DNA of 64,000 nt. It comes from Paenibacillus bouchesdurhonensis (GTDB lineage Bacteria > Bacillota > Bacilli > Paenibacillales > Paenibacillaceae). Shown in pieces: positions 60,289-64,000 of the stretch. The stretch lies in contig NZ_LT732548.1 of the NCBI RefSeq assembly GCF_900155685.1, positions 4,135,492 through 4,199,491 of the forward strand, read 5' to 3'. The number at the start of each line of letters is the position of its first letter. Position 1 is the stretch's first letter. Below the pieces are notes generated by a model. The model worked only from the letters and a program-made list of their open reading frames with translations, ran no database searches and was not told where the DNA came from. Position numbers and translations under genes: made by a program.

Positions 60289-60664
60289 TGGAATCACCCC
60301 TCTTCAATGCTTCCGCCTCATAGTCAGCAATTAACTGATTCATTTGGGCAATCTCTTGATCATAGGCGGCGTTTTCTTCTGCCAGCAAAGTTACCATCCT
60401 GTCCTTCTCTGCCAACTCCCGATTTTGCGTCTGAAATCGGTTTGCGTCGGCATGATGCTTGCACGCCCAATGTGCAGCTGATTCGTTGGCCTCGCGCAGT
60501 TGCTCTTGAAGCGAGGTGATTATCTCGTCTTTCTCTGCAAGCTCACATAAAGGACAGGTATGGTTTCCGTTACCCTCGCCCGTTACTGGGTCGATGTCCT
60601 GATGATCCGCGTCGAAGGTGAAGCCGCATGTCGGGCAGTCCCATAATTTTAGTGATTCGCTCAT
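60269..60664 (-). CDS. Zinc-ribbon and coiled-coil phage protein
   Basis: 131 residues from ATG 60664, which overlaps the ASCH stop (ATGA). CPTCGF and CPLC form an N-terminal zinc ribbon. The rest, about 45-125, is a coiled coil (EKDEIITSLQEQLREANE). Function unknown. Confidence 0.65.
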   Translation of the reverse strand: MSESLKLWDCPTCGFTFDADHQDIDPVTGEGNGNHTCPLCELAEKDEIITSLQEQLREANESAAHWACKHHADANRFQTQNRELAEKDRMVTLLAEENAAYDQEIAQMNQLIADYEAEALKRGDSNAVQKD

Positions 60665-61119
60665 GGCTGACCATCCCAATTCCAGAGCCCCTGCTGCCCC
60701 TTGGCCGGGATTGGCTCCGGTAGACGCTGAACGTCACTCATTTGCCATGCGAAGCGGCCGTCAGTATAGTCACCGAACTTATCCTCTTTGAGACTGACTC
60801 TCCTCCTCTTGGTAGACCCATCTACAAAGTTGAATAGATACGGCATTAGGCTCCTCTCATAATCAAGACCGACGAACCAGCACTCCGAAAGATTAGCAAT
60901 GGCAACGACCGCGCCTGTGGGGAGGTTGTCCGTTGTGTATCCGTGTTTAGCTAGTGTCGATTTAATCGGTTCCCACTCACAGGCTTCCCGGTCAACCTTC
61001 TTGCCTGCGTGGATCGCCAACGGGCCCCGATAATTGATTTGCCAACTGCGCGTTTCATATTGCTTTTCACCGAGAGCGATCAATGTCGCCCAGGGCTGAT
61101 GAATCGTTATGGACTTCAT
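60661..61119 (-). CDS. ASCH-domain protein
   Basis: 152 residues. The start MKSITIHQPWATLIALGEKQ and the Glu-Thr-Arg-Ser-Trp pattern (YETRSWQINYRGPLAIHA) mark the ASCH fold. ASCH proteins bind or deaminate nucleic-acid bases; the active-site lysine of deaminating forms is not evident. GAGAGGATAAGG precedes the ATG. Confidence 0.88.
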   Translation of the reverse strand: MKSITIHQPWATLIALGEKQYETRSWQINYRGPLAIHAGKKVDREACEWEPIKSTLAKHGYTTDNLPTGAVVAIANLSECWFVGLDYERSLMPYLFNFVDGSTKRRRVSLKEDKFGDYTDGRFAWQMSDVQRLPEPIPAKGQQGLWNWDGQP

Positions 61120-61135
61120 TCCTTATCCTCTCCCC

Positions 61136-62092
61136 TCAAAACAGCTCCATCTGTCCGAATTCCAAATCTTTTATTTGCACATAGTTTGGTGCCTGCTCCC
61201 AAGCGTCACGGCCATGAAATTCATGTTCTCGCCTAAATTCGTTGGGATTGCGTATTAATAAGTAGTGGTGAAGCCGACCCTCACCATACCCGGAAAGCGC
61301 CCTACCGATGATATTGAGCTTGTAATATTTGTTTACAGCGACTAATTCAATAGGTGCGTTAATCTCAGCAATAATTCTTTTGATTTCCACCGCATTTTGC
61401 ATCATCTCCGACTTGCTGGCTTCTACGGCATGCGGCGAACCTCTATAAAAGAAATCAAGCATAGAATCCCTCCTAAAGTTGATGTACTCGTTGGTCGGTT
61501 CTGCATTCGGATATCCATGGATATTATCGGGATCGTAATATGACGGAGTCCATCCAGGAGTGAGCATCCATTTTGAAAGGTCTACTGGCCCCAACAACGG
61601 CTCACAACTTAGGAACCTGACAACTGCAGGAATCTGAAGCAGATGAGGTATACGCTCATCTGCCGCCTTTTGGTTCTCTACGCTAACCCCGAGCCAGACA
61701 TGCGGAAGTTCACTCATAATCCATCCGCGCTGCAAAATCCAATCTCGCATACGCTCAGGCCGTTTAGTTAGAATTTGATAGGTATGATGCTGTGCTATTG
61801 TCATAACTCGAAACACCTGTTCAATGAATCCGTCTGGCACATCCGGATGGAAAAGGTCACTCATGCTATTGACGAATATCCGCCGTGGACGCTTCCAACG
61901 CAAAGGCTGATCTAGCTTCTCCGGCCGCAACGTCACATGAAACCCTGACTCAAAATAGTGCCCCGGTGTTCCCTCAAATCGTTCCGTGAACGTCTTGGCG
62001 TAGCAGTTCCGGCAGCCTTCGCTGACCTTAGTGCAGCCCGTAACCGGGTTCCAAGTAGCGTCAGCCCATTCAATTCCTGTTTTGTCGCTCAT
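61136..62092 (-). CDS. DUF5131 (phage Gp37/Gp68-like) protein with unusual C-terminus
   Basis: 318 residues from ATG 62092 (GAGGTG six bases upstream). The N-terminal 190 residues have the family pattern WNPVTGCTKVSEGCRNCYA, the MSDLFHPD block and PHVWLGVSVENQ, so it is a radical-SAM-like DUF5131 protein. The usual ending with a GGESG-type motif and a FFKQWG-like stretch is not present. The last 130 residues are of another kind. The role is unknown. Confidence 0.8.
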   Translation of the reverse strand: MSDKTGIEWADATWNPVTGCTKVSEGCRNCYAKTFTERFEGTPGHYFESGFHVTLRPEKLDQPLRWKRPRRIFVNSMSDLFHPDVPDGFIEQVFRVMTIAQHHTYQILTKRPERMRDWILQRGWIMSELPHVWLGVSVENQKAADERIPHLLQIPAVVRFLSCEPLLGPVDLSKWMLTPGWTPSYYDPDNIHGYPNAEPTNEYINFRRDSMLDFFYRGSPHAVEASKSEMMQNAVEIKRIIAEINAPIELVAVNKYYKLNIIGRALSGYGEGRLHHYLLIRNPNEFRREHEFHGRDAWEQAPNYVQIKDLEFGQMELF

Positions 62093-62102
62093 GTCCATCA
62101 CC

Positions 62103-62855
62103 TCAATATCCGCTTGCCTGCCGCTCGTGATTCACGGCGTTTTTCGCGGCGTAAGCTTCGGCGATCTGTTCCCATGTGAATTCAAATCCAATCATTCCAA
62201 CCGCCATAAATACAAACCAGGCGTTTCTGAAATAGAATACTTCGGTCGAATAACCTAGATTTTCTTTAATATTCGGTATTTCCTTTTTCTCCATATACCA
62301 TTTCGATAGCCAATAAATAACCTCAAGGATAGCACCGCCGATACCGCCGTCTAATCCGTTCTCACGCGCTTCTTCGATCGCTTCCTCATAGAGATAGAGG
62401 TGTTCGAGCCAGCCCTTTTGAACGGCTATGCTTAGGAAGAAGTGCAGGCAATCTGCGTATTCTTCGAGCAACTTCTGTGGCTTCTTCTCCGGAAAATGCG
62501 GATAGTCTTTGAAGTCTGGAATATACTCTCCGTTTGAAGCGGCATACTCTTTCTTGGTCATGTCCCAGCAATGTTCGCACATATCAGCACCAGCATCTGC
62601 TATAAAAGGACTAGGCCGAGTGTAACTGACTTCTTCTCCGCAATAACTACATGTTTCAAGCGGGTACATTAGAGGTTCTTGCCGTGTACTCCAATGCTTG
62701 AATCCGCGCCATTCGTTCCCCAGCTCTCCGATCTCCACCTGAAGCGCAAACACCGTATTAGGGAGAAAATCTTGCCCTTCCAGCCCCTTCTCCTTGATAA
62801 TCCGGGCATCGAGCTGCTTTTGCATTTCGTACATTTGTTCTAAAGTGATCGTCAT
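62103..62855 (-). CDS. Dimeric dUTPase-type protein with zinc-ribbon insert
   Basis: 250 residues. The all-alpha dUTPase_2 pattern is present: ALQVEIGELGNEWRGFKHW near 36-55 and LLEEYADCLHFFLS near 130-143, which carry the metal-binding acidic residues. Between them an insert holds CSYCGEE and CEHCWD, a candidate zinc ribbon. It hydrolyses dUTP and keeps uracil out of phage DNA. AAAGGATG precedes the ATG. Confidence 0.85.
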   Translation of the reverse strand: MTITLEQMYEMQKQLDARIIKEKGLEGQDFLPNTVFALQVEIGELGNEWRGFKHWSTRQEPLMYPLETCSYCGEEVSYTRPSPFIADAGADMCEHCWDMTKKEYAASNGEYIPDFKDYPHFPEKKPQKLLEEYADCLHFFLSIAVQKGWLEHLYLYEEAIEEARENGLDGGIGGAILEVIYWLSKWYMEKKEIPNIKENLGYSTEVFYFRNAWFVFMAVGMIGFEFTWEQIAEAYAAKNAVNHERQASGY

Positions 62856-62884
62856 TTATATCATCCTTTCCACCTAAAATAGAG

Positions 62885-63424
62885 TTACTCGCAAAGCCCA
62901 TACACGCTAGAGCAGGCTGGAATATCATCGAATTCAATGGCTTTAACAAGGTCGTATTGCTTTCCGCCAAAAGTAGTTTTTGACCATTCCACCCACTCTA
63001 AAATTCCGTTTCCAGCTACTTCGTCGTGTTTGAAGAACGATGCAGCTCCCCTTTTTGAAGCCTGGCTGACGATCCTTTCCCATTCAACTACTCGTTGTAT
63101 TTCATCTGGATATCTGCGAGAAATCTCGAACAACTCCTGTTTAGAGCAGTTAATACACGGCATACATCCGACGCGTCCCATACCTTGCTTGTAAAGCGGG
63201 TTTGGTTCTACTCCGTGCTTTTCGTGCATTTCAAACACTTGTTCAACATCCCATTTCAAAATAGGTCGATATATTTCAAAGCCTTCCGGCGTTAGCTCCC
63301 GTTCCGCCAGCTTCGCTCGCGCCGGACTTTCTTGCGCTCTTACTCCTTGCCAACTCACAACGTTATAACCTTCTTCAATCAACGGCAGATACACTTGGTC
63401 GAATATCGGTTCCCTTTTTATCAT
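62885..63424 (-). CDS. C-terminal domain of a PAPS-reductase (CysH/DndC)-like protein
   Basis: 179 residues. GVRAQESPARAKLA and the cysteines in VGCMPCINCSKQEL match the second half of PAPS-reductase-family proteins. The PP-loop (SGGKDS) with its N-terminal domain is missing. The start overlaps the methyltransferase stop (ATGA) and has GAGGAG upstream. It may be a truncated or separately encoded domain. Confidence 0.75.
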   Translation of the reverse strand: MIKREPIFDQVYLPLIEEGYNVVSWQGVRAQESPARAKLAERELTPEGFEIYRPILKWDVEQVFEMHEKHGVEPNPLYKQGMGRVGCMPCINCSKQELFEISRRYPDEIQRVVEWERIVSQASKRGAASFFKHDEVAGNGILEWVEWSKTTFGGKQYDLVKAIEFDDIPACSSVYGLCE

Positions 63425-64000
63425 GCCAACTCCTCGAAATCAAACAGCGTAGGCATATCCGCTTCCATCTCGGCAGCCTGCAGGTAGCCGATTCCATCAC
63501 GGAAATAATCCGTGTTGAGTTCGATCCCGTACCCGCTGCGCCCCATCTTGACTGCCTGCATCGGGACTGTCATCAGACCACCGAAAGGGTCAAGAACAAG
63601 GTCGCCGGGGTTGCTGTATCGGTTAATGATCCGCTTCACGATATCGAGCTGCAGTGGGCAGACGTGCATCTGCTGGCGGCGCTGGCTTTGCGTGGTGTTA
63701 AGCGTCCGCATCCGGTTAATGTCGTCCCATACCTCGAACGTCCAGGATCCGGGAGCGACAACCATAAACGTGGCTGGGAGTTTCCCGTCCTGGTCGAGTT
63801 GCTTAGCCAGTGCCACGTGCTCCTCATAGCTGTACACATTGCCCCTTGAGAATTTTCGGTAAGCGGCCTGCAGCTTGTTCACAGGGATAGAGGCAAGCTC
63901 ATCTTTACTTAGCAGTCGGTCACCTGAACTACGCCAGTAACCATGGGCATCGATCTGCCATTGCGCTCTGGTGTACTCCTCTTTGGTCTTGGTGACTGGT
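63421..64000 (-). CDS. DNA methyltransferase (partial, N-terminus off window)
   Basis: An open frame of 193 codons reaches the right edge. The AdoMet-site motif appears as LDPFGGLMTVPMQAVKMGR, where the usual G-x-G is altered, followed by GIELNTDYF. The upstream part includes MVVAPGSWTFEVWDDINRMR. It belongs to the DNA_methylase (N6-adenine/N4-cytosine) group. A truncated reading would start at GTG 63882, but the frame is open through to the edge. Confidence 0.8.
   Translation of the reverse strand, partial: PVTKTKEEYTRAQWQIDAHGYWRSSGDRLLSKDELASIPVNKLQAAYRKFSRGNVYSYEEHVALAKQLDQDGKLPATFMVVAPGSWTFEVWDDINRMRTLNTTQSQRRQQMHVCPLQLDIVKRIINRYSNPGDLVLDPFGGLMTVPMQAVKMGRSGYGIELNTDYFRDGIGYLQAAEMEADMPTLFDFEELA

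Noticed and set aside
63421..63882. A complete 153-residue methyltransferase starting at GTG 63882
   Set aside because: The frame stays open beyond 63882 to the window edge, so the gene is cut by the edge rather than short.

Overview
The window looks like chromosomal DNA of a Paenibacillus-type member of the Bacillales. This rests on moderate GC, strong AGGAGG-like ribosome sites, frequent TTG/GTG starts, a gerM-rph-rdgB order like that of Bacillus, shared-ATPase sugar transporters without their own ATPase, and a Gram-positive Tad pilus operon without an outer-membrane secretin. The genus is an inference from gene content; there is no rRNA in the window. No CRISPR array, transposase or complete insertion sequence was seen.

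Layout. 1-12.5 kb (all minus): one tightly packed operon. It runs from a large secreted/membrane protein through an ABC-2 type ATPase and permease, a coiled-coil/Gly-rich membrane protein, a MoxR AAA+ ATPase and a DUF58 protein to two large membrane VWA proteins, the last running off the left edge. 12.7-14.8 kb: purU and an endonuclease IV with a C-terminal extension. 15.0-16.2 kb: an AT-rich MarR-paiA pair behind two perfect inverted repeats. 16.2-17.9 kb: a DUF2621 membrane protein and a TIGR01777 epimerase. 17.9-28.4 kb (minus): a complete Gram-positive Tad/Flp pilus operon (CpaE/TadZ, CpaF/TadA, TadB, TadC, Flp pilin, three TadE/TadG-like proteins, prepilin peptidase) ending in an FHA-domain protein. 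A predicted promoter and a terminator hairpin lie in its leader. 28.5-38.9 kb: a DCC-family protein, then a rhamnose-glycan utilisation locus (GH78 rhamnosidase, a second glycosidase, CUT1 ABC transporter, a DUF5060/apiosidase-like glycosidase) with a divergent AraC regulator and cre-like sites.

39-54.8 kb is mostly housekeeping: ohr, an XRE regulator, a PAS protein, azlCD, a Cof-type HAD phosphatase, five tRNA genes (two identical Leu-GAG, Glu, Ser, Asn) with a tandem duplication next to tRNA-Ser, a small toxin-like peptide, an SprT-like protein, rdgB, rph, gerM, a PgpA-family protein, an MBL hydrolase, a methyltransferase, a PrsA-like foldase and an M20 dipeptidase.

54.8-64 kb holds one end of a prophage or integrative element. 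A large serine recombinase sits beside a 30-codon 3' remnant of a LuxR/DegU-like regulator, which suggests integration into that gene. Inward lie an ArpU-type regulator, several small phage proteins, an MmcB-like nuclease-fold protein, ASCH, DUF5131, dUTPase, a PAPS-reductase C-terminal domain and a DNA methyltransferase cut by the right edge. A second, decayed LuxR-type 3' end lies 0.5 kb outside the element.
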